Of a stretch of 64,000 nucleotides of DNA, positions 32,501-44,737 are shown in pieces. The stretch comes from Marsupella aquatica (Eukaryota > Marchantiophyta). The position numbers were made by a program, and so were the translations under genes. The stretch's first letter is position 1; every line of letters begins with the position of its first letter. The DNA lies in the NCBI GenBank assembly GCA_973895155.1, contig OZ316894.1, forward strand, positions 20,956,001 to 21,020,000, written 5' to 3'. The notes under the pieces are model-generated. The model saw only the letters and a program-made list of their open reading frames with translations, did no database searches and was not told the origin of the DNA.

Positions 32501-34292
32501 GCCCAGAAATATGTACGCGCTGGCATGAGCTTACTGTCCGGGACAGCAGTAGGTGCGAATTACATATAGAAAGATTACGGTGAACTAGTAGCGAAAGTCA
32601 GCGGTTGGAAGAAGAGAGACTCTGGGTAAGCAGGGTTTATACTGATACATACTGATAAACTATTCGAAAGTATGTGAAGGACGTGAGCAGCATTATTTAT
32701 TACAGTCATGGCGAAAAGACAAGGAGAATGCGGACTTTCTAAGCTAAGGAACAGAATGGTTACTACACCATTTTCGGAGGAAAGTAGATGTGGTTTCGTA
32801 TAGTAATTGAGGAGGCACAGCTTGCCATCCCGACAAAGTTTTCGGAGGAAAGTAGATGATTAAGCTGATTTAACTTTCACTTTATATAAAAGAGACAAAG
32901 AACAAGAACGCCAAACCGGAAGACAGATTCCCAAAGGCGAAAGACGCAATAAAGGGGGGAAAGAGTATTATCTATCTAGGCTCTGGTTGGGAGTTACATT
33001 TATGAACACAAACAGTAAAACAGAAGCTGGACATTGTCGTCAAGTGGGAACAAGAGCTGTCTGCTTTACCACCGCAGCCTTGGGATTCGATTCAATCATT
33101 AAAGAGACTGAGAAGCAGAGATTCAATTCACTGATTGGAGAGAGAGAGAGAGAGAGCGAGCGACCGAGCGAGAGAGAGAGGATCTTTGTCGGGGAACCAC
33201 TGGGCCAAAAGACGCAGACAAATATAGAGAAGAAGAAACGGTACCAGATGTTTATGATCAAGCCTGCTGAGGACCTCGATTTCCGTGATGAACTCCTTCA
33301 CGCCTTGTGAGCTTTCTCCGGTGAGGACCTTGATTGCAACTTTGGAAAAGGGAGGGGCTGCGAGGACGCCTCTGTACACTTTGCCGAACCCACCCTCTCC
33401 TACGAGATTCGCCTCGTCAAAGCCATTGGTCGCCTCACTGAGGACGTCTATGGGAAAGTGGACGTGCTTCTTTGGAGTTTGACTTAGCGTCTCGTTTAAC
33501 AACTTCCCCGAGTGGCAAATCCCTATGTTCGAGCCTGGACAAGAAATAACCACATAAGGAAACTCTTCATAGGTCTATGTGACACATCAACAACATCGGC
33601 GTCACGGTACAGTTATCCCGTCCGAGTCTCACCTGAGAAATGAGCACAGGCGGGTGGAATTTCATATCTTAGATCAAAATATATGCTTAGATAGAGTTTT
33701 ACTGAGAAATGTGTGAAGTTAATAGCCATGTGAGTTTCTGAATGACGAACACGCAAATCACTGATCCCAGAGATCCACTACCAGATCCACTGTAGCCGTA
33801 GGAGACAATTGAAGGAGTCTCCTTTGTTATTAACATGTATCGCCAACTTTACTATCTCCTAGTCGGACTCTCCAGCCTTCCTGATGATTCATTCCTATTC
33901 CATGGCCTCTAAATTCCAGCGATTCTTGTTCAAGAGGGTGGCAAACTTCGTTCATTCACGGTCATCAATTTCACTCATACATTCGGTCTCTCCAGTTCTG
34001 ATTTCAATCTCCTCTCTAGGTCACTGGGTAGTAGACGGGAGTGCAGAACAGGAGCCAACTTTGGGGGGCAACAAAATAGACCTTGAGTTTGAACAGACGG
34101 ACGACCACTTACATAGCAGAGAGCGTCTCCTGCCGGGCGACTGGGAAGCATCAATTTTGGCAGCGACTTTCCTCGACACTCCCTTTCGCCAACGAACCAC
34201 GAGAGTCACAATGAACAAAACCATCGCGCAAAGAGCAAGCCCTGCCCCGACTCCGCCCAGAACTTTCGCGGCAATCTCTTTGTCATTATTCT
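29557..34292 (-). CDS. Receptor-like serine/threonine kinase (RLK/Pelle), TM plus kinase exons
   Basis: Seven exons on the minus strand: 34292-34113, 33534-33245, 32209-32116, 31006-30846, 30685-30437, 30260-30074, 29858-29557. All inner introns are GT-AG and in phase. The first exon holds a membrane span ([14 protein letters not shown]) followed by basic RWRKG, so the kinase is cytoplasmic. Kinase motifs are all present: GEGGFGKVY, the Lys in VAIKVL, the Glu in [31 protein letters not shown], and [16 protein letters not shown] Ser-rich tail of about 100 residues ends at TAA 29557. It resembles PERK/ALE2-like RLKs. The first exon begins in phase after an acceptor, so at least one upstream exon with signal peptide and ectodomain is missing; I could not place it in 34.3-37 kb. 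No lesion seen, so it is probably a live gene. Confidence 0.85.
31529..31690. repeat. 82-bp tandem duplication in a kinase intron
   Basis: ACAGTATGGAAAATCTGAGG with the following GGCGATTCACGATTTGA and CATCTCTAAAATA occurs twice in a row. A smaller duplicated pair (TTTCAGCTGATTCCCA) lies at about 31330-31400 in the same intron. Confidence 0.88.
33138..33181. repeat. (GA)n microsatellite with GAGC interruptions
   Basis: A purine-rich run in the intron just downstream (on the minus strand) of the first kinase-domain exon. It explains the Ser/Leu-repeat frames there. Confidence 0.9.
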
Positions 34293-35178
34293 CTGCGGAC
34301 ACATAGGGGAGTGGTCGTGACTTTAGGAAAAGATTTAAAATTTTAGGGAAATGAAAGGAGCCCGCCCACACCGAATTGTCCAAGTATAATACTTTGAATT
34401 GAATCACCCACCTAGTATTCCGCTTCATGATATCAAATTGGGAACTTAAAAATCCAAACAGAGAAACCATTCGTGCCAGCAGAGACCCTAATACATCTTA
34501 TTGCTACATGAAATCTATGAACGGTGGTTAGAAACCTCTGCCCAGCATTGCAGGCTCTGTATCTTCCGGACTTCCTTCAACTGGCTTGGAAACTATACTG
34601 GCCTTACTCAGCACTAGTCCTGGCCCCTCCACCTGCGGTCAGAGGCGCTGGAGCCTCTGAATTACATTTTGACGGCCAGAGATTCAAGGGGACGAGGAAG
34701 ACGTTGAAGGGGTATGAGCAGAGAGAGCGGGAGAGAGATGGAGGCACCTGAAGATCGAGTGGAGACGTTGTCATCCGTGGACACTCTAATGGGTCCTACG
34801 TTAGGAGCTACTGCTTCGTCTCCTCCTTCAATTGCCATAATAGCAGAGCTCCAAATCACTTCTTCCCTCACTCTACGTCCTTCCCAAACGCTCTCTTGCA
34901 ACTTGACCGGCAGATTCCTTCCTATCTCTCTGTTCTCCCCTTGCAATCGACATCATCGCCAGCCATCAGCTCTGCTCTTCTTGCATTCATTCATTCATTT
35001 CTACAGTGCTCATGAGCATATCCTGAAGGACCAAGTTTTCTCTTCTCCTGTTCCCTTCCCCTGAGGATTGGACGTTGATGATGATGCGGAGTCCGCTCGA
35101 CGCGCGAAACTGGAGAGGAGCACCACCAAGTCCAAACCAGTCAAGCCCAAAACCACGACAGGAAATCTATCTCCCACG

Positions 35179-35220
<42 letters not shown>

Positions 35221-37020
35221 AATGATGACGGACACAGGTTCGCTCTCAATTAATCCAGCAAAAATGATGACTAAGGGAGGAATCTTATGACTCGAAAGCA
35301 GTAGGCGACACGGAGACGAGCAATGAACTAAATATCCCCAAAGATCTTTGGAATGCCTCTAACAACAATTGAACCAGCTGATGCTATTAATCTCGACCGG
35401 ACAGCCAGCCCAATCAACCACACATGCTCTATTGGATGGACTCCACACTTATTTTCTTACGCGCCGAGACGAGTAATGCATCCAAACCTTCCTAATAGTA
35501 TCACGTCAAAGCCAGTGCACACAATGATACCACCTAGAAAGATAGCTTACTAGCATTGCGGAAGAGGTTGCTCTCCCAGTGCCCAGCTATGTAGCTCACT
35601 GGTCAGAGTAAGAGAAGAGACAGCGGGACAGAGAGCGAAAGAATTTAATAAGTCCGGGCAGCTACCCTCTTGCTCACCTAGATGGCCAGCAAGCGAGAGA
35701 GGGCCTCTTCAGCAATGCGCCTAATGTATCTGATGAACTATGTGAGTGTATGAGACAGTTCTTCGAGAAAGTGAGACAAGCTGATGTATAGCCGCCGAAT
35801 CTTCTTCACTCATACAACAACCGAATTTCATACGAATGCTACGACGACGACGATGAGAAGCACCTTGCCTGCCACACCTTTTACGGTGCCCAGGACCATC
35901 CCACTGCAAACGATTGCAAGGCATTGTACTGAGCTTAACTTAACTTAACTTAAGAGAACTAAACTGGACCGCACTGAAAATGACAGGCGACGACAGGCAG
36001 AATGGCGTTGCCTCAGGGCACGCAATAATAAATGGCGAATCCGGAAATAGCAAACAAAGACGAAAGGGAGGTAAGAACTAAGAAAGAAGGAAGGAACCGA
36101 AACAACGAAAGAGACGCGACAGACAATTAAATCGAATCAATCCAATCCACTTCAATACACTCACTCAAACCAGAAGCCCCCACCAACAACCATCAACAGG
36201 TAATCCACCGGAACCAAACTTAACAAAATCGAATCGAAACGATACGGATCAATTTAAATATAATGAGCTACGCAACGCCCCTGAATTGCCAACGTCAATC
36301 AAACGTCGTACCTTTCATGTGACGATAGACCGGTGAGTGAAGAAGCTCCGAGCTGCAGCTAAAATCCCGTTCAGCTAAGGCAGGCAATACATGTGTGCGT
36401 TTGGTGACGATCACTTGCCGTGTCCGTTTGCCACCAACAGAATGTCATTCATTGCAACAGCTCATCCTTCCTCTCTTCTGTCTAAAATCGCCAGCCACAA
36501 ATTTTCGTTTTCTTACAATTCTCTGCCTTCTCTTACTCTTCTTCCTTCTTCCGTCCGGTCGTTCCTTCCTTCCTTCCTTCCACTCCTGCACTTCCTCGCG
36601 CCCTCTCCTCAGACCTCTGTCCTCGATCGATCCATCACACGCAATTCACTGTCAATTCGAGCTGAGAGTTGAGACAAGACCCCAGGACGCGAGAGTAGAG
36701 AACGAAGGAGAGATCTCGAGAGGGGGAGGAGAATCGATCCTTCAATGGCTTCTTGTGGACTCCTGACTGAGCCCACACGGCCCGCACGTTCTTGAGTTCC
36801 GGCCGTGCGGCATCCCGTCCGAGGCATCTACTCCTGTACTGCTGCTGACGGCAAATCTAGGATCCGTGCGTCCGGCAGCGCGGCACTCTTGATACCGGCC
36901 GCTATTCCCAGAGAACGTTCTTGTGGTGGAGTTGTAGTTAGCGGAGCAGTAAAGGACCGACCCGCACTTTTGGGGACAGGGACCCGGGGTCAGGACTTTG
37001 CTGGTAGTGCAACGGTTAGA
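34293..37020. other. Probable upstream region of the kinase gene; no exon securely identified
   Basis: Must contain or precede the missing ectodomain exons. A minus-strand frame at 34662-34946 and the pyrimidine-rich tract at 36541-36640 are the main landmarks. No signal peptide was recognised on the minus strand. Confidence 0.35.
35179..35218. repeat. (TA)20 microsatellite
   Basis: An uninterrupted AT dinucleotide run of about 40 bp. It generates the Ile/Tyr repeats seen in several frames. Confidence 0.97.
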
Positions 37021-37170
37021 GCATCTCCAACAGGACGATGGTCGTGCAACGGTTATTAATTAAATGGATAGGACGGCCAGTAGGAGGTTTATAATACTAC
37101 GGTTGGAAGGGATAGTCTGGCAAGCTGGGAGGTTAGCTACTGTATGGTCGTGGCTGCCGTTGGAGCATTT
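37021..37170. mobile_element. Small inverted-repeat element (candidate MITE)
   Basis: The left arm AGAGCATCTCCAACAGGACG continuing to GGTCGTG is matched, imperfectly, by the complement of GGTCGTGGCTGCCGTTGGAG at the right. The GAGCATCTCCAAC word is common at plant miniature transposons. No target-site duplication was found. Confidence 0.4.
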
Positions 37171-39486
37171 TTGTGTCCCTTGGGAAAACTACGGTAACCC
37201 ATGATTGCGGTGGCAATATAATTCAGAGGTGAAACGAAAAGGGCAGTTCACTGTGGAAAAGCAATGCATAACACAAGACATGAGAACCAAGCAATGAACA
37301 AGACAAAGACACGAGAAACTATTGTATTGTGTCTCCCGGTTGGTCTTTTGTTTTGTGGAAATGTAATATATAATCGGAAAGGGGCAATTATAAGGGCAAA
37401 TTTTGTCTTTTCCTTGGGTGCCCATCACCTGGGAAAAGTAATCCATTATTTATCTAATCAAGTAGATTCAAAAGCTATGATAAGTACCTATGGCTAGAGT
37501 GAAGCTTCTAGAATATAACTTTGGTGGCACACTTACGGTTGTGGTGGAACTAGAAATGGGTATGATGATATTTGTCATTTATTCATGAGCAAGTTTGGAC
37601 ATCCTGGCTACTGTTCTGAAAAGGGGTTCAGGGGATGGGTTACGAACATTTTATACTATAAACGAATGTTTATAAATGTGGTAACATTGAACCACAACTC
37701 TCTTCTTAACTTTTGTCCTAAACTTGGCATTTCTCATAACTATATGTTCAGCCCAATACTGGCAAGTATGAGCTTCCTCTATCCTTGTTCCCACTGTTAA
37801 CCCAGCAAAAATGGTTTAGAATGCAGTAAACTACAAGGAGTTCCAATGGGCTGACCAAATCGGGCCACGCGCTGGCATCTTGTCCTGAGTCCTGTGGCTC
37901 AAGCAAGGGCAGAGGTGGGGCAGGTAAGGACCACCAAAGGTAGCACATACTAGAGCCCTTGGTTTTCGTTTCAATATGGTTGTCCCAACTTTAAGCAAGC
38001 TTCCCCAAATGGCAGTAAAAAGCTTTTAGTACTATAATATTTACAGTACATAAATGAGCAAAAGAGTTTTCTCTATAATAACTAAAAGTGTGAGGATCCC
38101 CAAAACTAAAGTAACCTAGCTTGTCTTGTTATATTTCCCGTTCACAAATATTGTGATGTAAAAAAGAATAATTAAAGGAATGTGAGATGGATTTTTTATG
38201 GTCACCTTAAAGTAAGAATAAATTAGTTTTGGCTGATTGGTACCTGTGTCTTCGCCTCGATGAATTTTAATGAACCATCTGAAAGCAAGAATAAATTAGT
38301 TTTGCGTGACTTGGTACATGTGCCCTCGTCTCAATGCTCATGGCCTTACAAAGTGTTGGCCCCACCTTGAAGCCCTCCTCACCTGTCAATTTTCTAATTG
38401 TAGACAACCCTCTAGCTTCTAAAAGATTGTATACCCCTTTCAAAAAGTGATGGGCCTTTTAAAGCGTGACTTGTCTTTCATATACTTCCTACATAATTAG
38501 TTTTGTTAGTGACACGTTCATTAAAGTCATAAACCTAGAAACAAAGTGTGAGGAGTGGACCTTCACCATGAGAAGTGTTACTACCAAACTAGTGTTATTA
38601 ACACTAGTTTGGTTTCAATGATCTTGAGTCCAAAGTAAAAATAATTTTTGTTGGTTTTTCAAAAGAAGTTTTCTCAACTTTTGTTGAAAGTGCTATTAAA
38701 CATGAGTGATTTGAGTCCAGAGTAACACTGGTTCTTGTGAATTTTTCAAAATAGTTTCTCCACTATATTTCCACTCTTGAGACCACAGTAATACCAATTC
38801 ATGCGTGTGAACTAGTGTCATAAAGGAATTAGTGTGAGTAACACTAATTCATGTCTATAGCCCTAAAATGTCTGCTATTGAATTAGTGTGACTAACACTA
38901 ATTACTCTGATCAGTATAGTTACAAGAGTGGTTGGCGTTATCTTGAACTAAGCCTTTCTTTCTCACGCTTGTGGGAAAAGATAACATGATACATGAAAGT
39001 TAATTGAATATTTCTTAAATGTGATTACAACAATAACATACTGTGATAAAGGATGGGCAAGATTGAAAAACACATATGGAGCCAAAAACTTTAGGAAGTG
39101 GAGAAGATAGTTAAAGATGTTTACAAGTGGGGAAATAGTTAGAAATTCAATAATACAGAAGATACACCTTGTCTAAGGCAAATCTTACTTATAAAGTGTG
39201 AAGTGAAGCCTCTAGACGGTGAGTCGAGGGCCACACCAAAATGTATGTGCATACCAAAAAAATATGTCACATGGAGAGAATGATAGGGTCCCACCAAAAT
39301 TCATGTGCATGGAAAAAGGATGTGCATGGAGAAAATGATGACATGCATGTATCATGGTTTAAATCATCATTTCAAAGCTCGTGCAATGACTCTTAGTAAA
39401 GAAAAAACTGAAGTATGGTGCATTATTTGTTTGTGAATTCTAAGAGGATTGAGACCATTCATTTACACCCACTAGTTTGCGGAGGT
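37171..39486. other. Gene-free AT-rich stretch with small duplications and palindromes
   Basis: Holds a 66-bp tandem duplication near 38211-38333 (GAATAAATTAGTTTT word) and three perfect or near-perfect palindromes at 38586-38613, 38827-38847 and 38879-38904 built on ATTAGTGTnA / TAACACTAAT. No coding frame is credible. Confidence 0.5.
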
Positions 39487-39827
39487 CTTGGGGGGTCACT
39501 TCCATGGAAGTGGCACGTCATGTGCGACAAAGTATAGGCCCATTAAAATGGGTGTGGCGGAAGACTTCCAAAGTTTGATGGAAGAACACATAGGGCATGT
39601 TTTACTGACTGGTCAACTTTATAGAATACATAGGCCTAATTCATTGCAAAAAATACATTCTTTAAAGTTTTTAGGGGTTTTTTAATAAAAAAAATTGACA
39701 AATTTTAAAGAAAAAAAGGGCTTTCCAAAAAACTATTTTTCACTTAATAAGTTAGGGAGGTCAAACCCTAAAACGTCGCACGCGATGAATGGCCCTCCAT
39801 ATAGTGACCCCCCCCCCCCCCCCCGAG
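39487..39827. mobile_element. hAT-like MITE copy 3, 8-bp TSD, with a 17-C run in one end
   Basis: This 341-bp element starts CTTGGGGGGTCACTTCC and ends with the complement of CTCGGGG...TCACTATATGG, where the G run has grown to 17 (C at 39808-39824). The flanks are perfect 8-bp copies of GCGGAGGT (39479-39486 and 39828-39835). The subterminal box GTGCGAC / GTCGCAC is present on both sides. Its right end matches the left end of copy 1, so the two lie in opposite orientation. Confidence 0.9.
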
Positions 39828-41462
39828 GCGGAGGTTTTATCGCTGATTTTGATGGAGACCACATGGACAGAAAAAATGGGGCAAAGGTGAAAGGGAAATA
39901 GGGTAGAATTGTTTTTAGTTGGTTTTCATCACTCTCCATGAATCAAAATCAGAACAGAATTTATAGTAGAAGCAAAATACTAATTTCTTTTCTTACAAAT
40001 TATCAAGAGAAGATAGAATGGAACATAACAAGAGTACAACCCAGAGGAAATGGGGATAGAGGCATAAAGACACTGGGCATGTGTTTTGATTTTCAGCTGT
40101 TTGGGTTTCCTGACCCTTCCTCCACTAATTTTTAGCCATGAAACTTAGTATGCTGGACCTTCCTTTTGATGGAGAAATCTCTCAACTGGGGTTTCTTTTG
40201 TCTATTGATACATTGTTTTTATTATACTAGGGAAATATATTTGCTGTTGACACTTTATTGTCCTCACCTCTATTCACATTCAAAGAATGGGTAGTCAGGC
40301 TAGTTGAAACAAAATTAGTCAGGCTAGTTGAAACAAAATTCTCAACAAAAATTGCTACAAGACATAGTAACCTGAGTAGTCAGTAAAACCATTTTGTCAA
40401 CTTTTTGCTGGTGGACGGATCACGACAGTGGGTTGTTTTCATGAACTTGTGGTCAATACTTACAAAGTTGGCCAAGACAGTTGAATGAATGGTCACCATT
40501 TTAAATTTCTTTCAACTAGTTTTGGGAGCTGCATTGGCTCTCTCAAGTATTAGACCATAGCCCACTCGGACCCATGGCTTACCCACACACGAAGAACCTT
40601 TCCCCAAGGGAATGAGCTACTGAGCATGAGCCCCAAGTGAATTTCTGAAACAGTCACCTCAGTTTTACCACTCCAAGACAGTCATTGACCATTATTTTCC
40701 ACTTGCGCCTTCAGTGTAACTATTCTCATTCAAAATCTGAGAATCCCCAGGCCACTGGGTTTTGTGATTCACGCGGGGTAATGCCTCATAACCATATATA
40801 GAGATACAATTGGAAAATACAAGGAGGAGGGGGGGGGCTTGCTTAGATGATAAGAGCATAGCAAGGAGAAAACTGTTAACTCAGAATTGGGAAGAGGATC
40901 CAAATTGCTAAAACCAGTTTTTGAAAATGTCAACCCACCTGTTGTTTATGTAATTTTGGGTGCGTGAGTATTGAGTAAGTGACATCTTCACGTCCCCTTG
41001 TGGAGTGAGGGGTGTCCTTCAGGACTCATTTCCATTTTTTAAAACCATTTAGTAGTACACAAGGTGTTCTATCAAATATTCCTTTTGCAGGGGCTTGCTC
41101 CTAGCGCTAGGCTTGAATTCACAACCAAAACTAACTCAATTGTTCAGAAAACTTTACTTGACACGTCAAAGAAACTTTCAAATTAAATTAAAAGCAATTT
41201 TTCACATCACTCTTGTATTGTGTATCGAAGATTCAGATGCATTGATCCCTTGCCAAGTTTTGTGAATGAAAATTGGAATGCCATCCTAAATGCCCCCCAA
41301 ATTATAATATTTTTTAAAAGGGTGGATTGCTGGTGTCCTTGAATATTGCCTCCTACTCTGTTCACAGCAAGTAGCCTTGGTAACAGTATTTGTGTAGCCT
41401 AAATTTGCTGGGTTTACTCTTCAATTAACATTACCAATGTGAATTACTGACTAACACTAATA

Positions 41463-41805
41463 TGTTGAGCATAGACGACGCTCGTAACGGTAAGCACATG
41501 ACACATCCAACGCGCAAGTAGTCGACACAAGAGATACGTGGTTCATCTCCTCGAGGCTACGTCCACGGGAACACACAAGAGAGCTTTACTGAACTCTAAG
41601 CCCGTCGGTCATACCAAGCCTCCACAGTGTAAGCTCTCCTCATCTCTCAAGTGGCTCCATAACAATGAGCCTAAGTTCCACTTATCCAAGCAAACACCGC
41701 TTGGCATATAGTGTGCATTCTAGTTAACCTAACCACATCTCTAACTATGGTTAGCCTAACTATGGTTACATGTCATAACCCTAGACCTGGAGTAAATACC
41801 TAACA
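41463..41805 (+). mobile_element. Solo LTR of a copia-like element, TSD TAATA
   Basis: This 343-bp unit starts TGTTGAGCATAGAC and ends CTAACA, with a perfect 5-bp duplication TAATA (41458-41462 and 41806-41810). The inner words ATACGTGGTTC and GGCTACGTCCACGGG are typical of plant copia LTRs. No internal coding region is present, so the element was reduced by LTR-LTR recombination. The insertion lies in DNA rich in AACACTAAT words. Confidence 0.88.
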
Positions 41806-42212
41806 TAATAGTGTGCAAATTAAGTAACATTAGTGTAATACTAATTCAGTTTGCACCTAACACTATCCGGAGAGTACGGGTACTACTAATTCTGGAGAGT
41901 TAACAAGTAAAATCAATATAAACCATCTAGGGAGCCACATTTTAAATAAAAATGTTTCATTCAAGCAATGGAGTGTTCCAATGCACAGATACATAGACAT
42001 GCTCCCTCACCTTTGACAATTAGGGAACAAAGCCTGTTTCATGCACCCTGCATGACTAGAAAAAGACAAGTTACAGCTAGGGAACATAGCCTCAAGAGGG
42101 CACACTTCTTGCCAAACAATGGCAGCACAAATCACAAGCAGGACTTTAACACATGTGAATTGCTAAGGTCATGAAATTCAGATTTGAAATAGTCTTAGCC
42201 CAAAAACCCATC

Positions 42213-42295
42213 ACAATTAGTGTTTTTTTCAATCCAAATCTGCCCCTCTCTTAAATTAGGGTTGCAAACTTTAATTAGGGACAAACACTAATTAT
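42213..42295. repeat. 80-bp inverted-repeat unit with ATTAGTGTT ends
   Basis: CAATTAGTGTTTTTTT at the left faces ACAAACACTAATTA at the right. It uses the same terminal word as the palindromes at 38.6-38.9 kb and the flanks of the solo LTR at 41.46 kb, so it may be a tiny transposon remnant. Confidence 0.4.
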
Positions 42296-43378
42296 GAGAT
42301 CAAATTTTTTACGGTGAACAGTACCAGGTGCGGTAGATGCATAGGAGGAGGATTCATCTCCATGTCAATAGTTATAGACGAGCTAGTATGAAGGCTATTT
42401 ACCCTTAGAGAAAATACGAAGGGAAAGTGTGTGGGGCTGGACAGCATGAGGGTGGAGGATGGGCAGGACGGCTCAAGGCTCGAGATTGCCTTTTGCCTTG
42501 AGTTGGCAATAAGGCAAAAGTACTGCAGATTAGAAATGCACTCTGAAGGCAAGTGCCACAATTCCCAAAAGTTTTTTGTGACATTGCTCTCCTTTTCCTG
42601 AAAGAATGATAGCACCTTCTAAACCTACGATCACAAGACTAGCTCCATGGCACTTGGCCCGAGGCTACCTCCTTTGGCCTAAGACTATTTAACGCTTTCA
42701 TATTAGGACCAATCCTATCTACTGTACACGGCGGGAATGATTATGCATGGCATAATGAGTTGCATATCACAATAATGCACCTAAAGGTTGTGATGCATGT
42801 TACAACCAAGAGTATTGTGACATTGGACACTCTACTGGAGCAAATCCCCTTGAGAATCGTGAGGCTGGTGAAGTGGCCCTGCCTTGCCCCAAAACCAGAT
42901 CCTGTCAAGGAAAGCTGCAACATGTGGAATTCATTGGGATTCACCCCTTTCTCCAAACGAACGTGTCCTTTACGTTGCCCCTCCTTATACACGTCCTAGT
43001 GTTTTCCAACTGAAGGTGGGTCTATGAAATGAACGTTTTACAATGCACTTTTGTCAGCAAACGAACCATTTACGATGCACTTTTGTCAGCAAATTTCACA
43101 GCCTTATAAAGTGTTCGCCATCCTTGGTATATGTCTAGCCAGCTCTACCAATCCATTCTATATGTGGCTCAATTGAGGCTTGCCCCTTAGAGTACATTCA
43201 TGTCCCACTTGTACACTTACTTATGACAACAAGATGATTCAGCTAGTAGGGTATCTTGAGACTCATTTATGAGTCTTCTCATATTTTCCTGCCCGAGCCT
43301 CTTCAATTTTTCTCCTTATGTTATAAGAAATGAATGATCTCCACTTTGGGGGCAGGGAGGAGGCATGTGAAAAGGAGT

Positions 43379-43450
43379 GCTGCCACATGGGCTCGACCCC
43401 ACAACCTGCCCGCTCCCACTCGAGTGCTCTATCAGTGCACCAACATGCGG
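43379..43450 (-). ncRNA. tRNA-derived SINE-like unit (A and B boxes), not a functional tRNA
   Basis: On the minus strand, TGGTGCACTGATAGAGC (43426-43442) fits a pol III A box and GGGTCGAGCCC (43389-43399) fits a B box, with tRNA-like spacing. The pattern matches tRNA D-arm and T-arm sequences, but an acceptor stem and anticodon loop cannot be folded convincingly. No 3' tail was defined. Confidence 0.5.
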
Positions 43451-43942
43451 TTCATGCTGGGAGCTGCCTGCGGTTAATATCTAACCTAAAATTGGGGCCA
43501 AGCATAGAGGGGCAGCGGGAGCATCTCCCTAATTGCATGCGATAACTCTCATTAACTAACCTTGGGATTGCCTTTTGTCCTTAATCACAAGATGTGTACC
43601 ATTAGTTGATCCTATTTTCACACTACTAGATTTTGATTTTTATTCTATTCTCTCTTTCTAGAATTTTGAGTTTTGCATTTGCCCTTGAGTGGTATTTGTC
43701 CACTCTGGACCTCTTTGCTTTTACTCCATTCTGCTTTGTTTGACACCCTATTTGTAAATGGGTTCCTTTTCCTCTGTGTAACAAAATTTACTCCCTCGTG
43801 CTATGTTTGGCAACTTTTTTTGTAAATTGGGTTCCTTTTCCAAGCGTAACAAAATTTAGTCATAGTGATGACACCTTAAAAATCTTTATAAAGTATAATT
43901 TGTTCCCTCAATTGTCTTTCAGCTTTTAAGTACATTGCAACT

Positions 43943-44151
43943 AAAGATGTTTGAATTTACAATATTGTCACTGTCTTCATTTTATTTACAAAAATGTCAT
44001 GATTTTAGTGTATAACTCCCCTGGTTACCTTGGTAAACTTGTCATCCACATATCAAACAGTGATATTTTTAAACTTGTCATCCATATACCAAACCATGAT
44101 ATTTTTATAAATACAAAAAATAGTGACAGTATTGTAAATTAGAACATCTTT
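43943..44151. mobile_element. AT-rich MITE with long terminal inverted repeats
   Basis: The left arm AAAGATGTTTGAATTTACAA through TTGTCACT is the inverse of the right arm ending AGTGACAGTATTGTAAATTA then GAACATCTTT. The arms are about 55-60 bp with few mismatches. The centre holds a direct pair of AAACTTGTCATCCA. No clear TSD. Confidence 0.7.
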
Positions 44152-44393
44152 CATGACAAAGTGATTAAAAACTGAATTTGTCTTTTTGTAGGAAATCTCA
44201 TTTTAAATTGCATGTTCAGAAGCAACCTTATGGTCATAGAATGATGCTTATTCACAGCAGATGTACAAAATGTGGTTTATATGCTACATGAGCTGCTATT
44301 GTAGTCTTGTAGGCAAACCTCTTGGTTATGTTTACGGACCCCACTAGAGGTCCCTTCCAAAATTCGAGACTCCGCAACGCGCCACATCATCGA

Positions 44394-44737
44394 TGTTGAG
44401 CATAGACAACATTCGCAACGGCAAGCCCATGAACCATCCAACGCACAATAGTCGACACAGAGAGATACGTGGTTCACCTCCACATGAGGCTACGTCCACG
44501 GGAACACACAAGAGCTTTACTGCACTCTAGGCCGACCGGCCATACCAAGCATCCACAGCACAAGCTCTCCCTATCTCTCAACTAGCTCCGTAACAATGAG
44601 CCTAAGTTCCACCAGGGTCTGGCATCAGCCCTGGCTATATGCACAACAGCACTACCGCTAACCTTAGCTAGGTCCTAACCCGAGTTATCCTAACTGTGGT
44701 TAGCACAAGAGTCACAAGACTAGAGAAATATCTAACA
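44394..44737 (+). mobile_element. Second solo LTR of the same copia-like family, TSD ATCGA
   Basis: This 344-bp unit begins TGTTGAGCATAGACAAC and ends TCTAACA, with a perfect 5-bp duplication ATCGA (44389-44393 and 44738-44742). It aligns end to end with 41463-41805 at roughly 80 percent by eye, in the same orientation. It is independent of that copy because the TSDs differ. Confidence 0.9.

Noticed and set aside
33040-33261. Ser/Leu-repeat frames around the GA run
   Set aside because: Microsatellite translation; the real kinase exon ends at 33245.
36990-37030. GGTAGTGCAACGGTTAGAGC, resembling a tRNA A box
   Set aside because: No B box (GGTTCGAnTCC) at the expected distance and no foldable cloverleaf.
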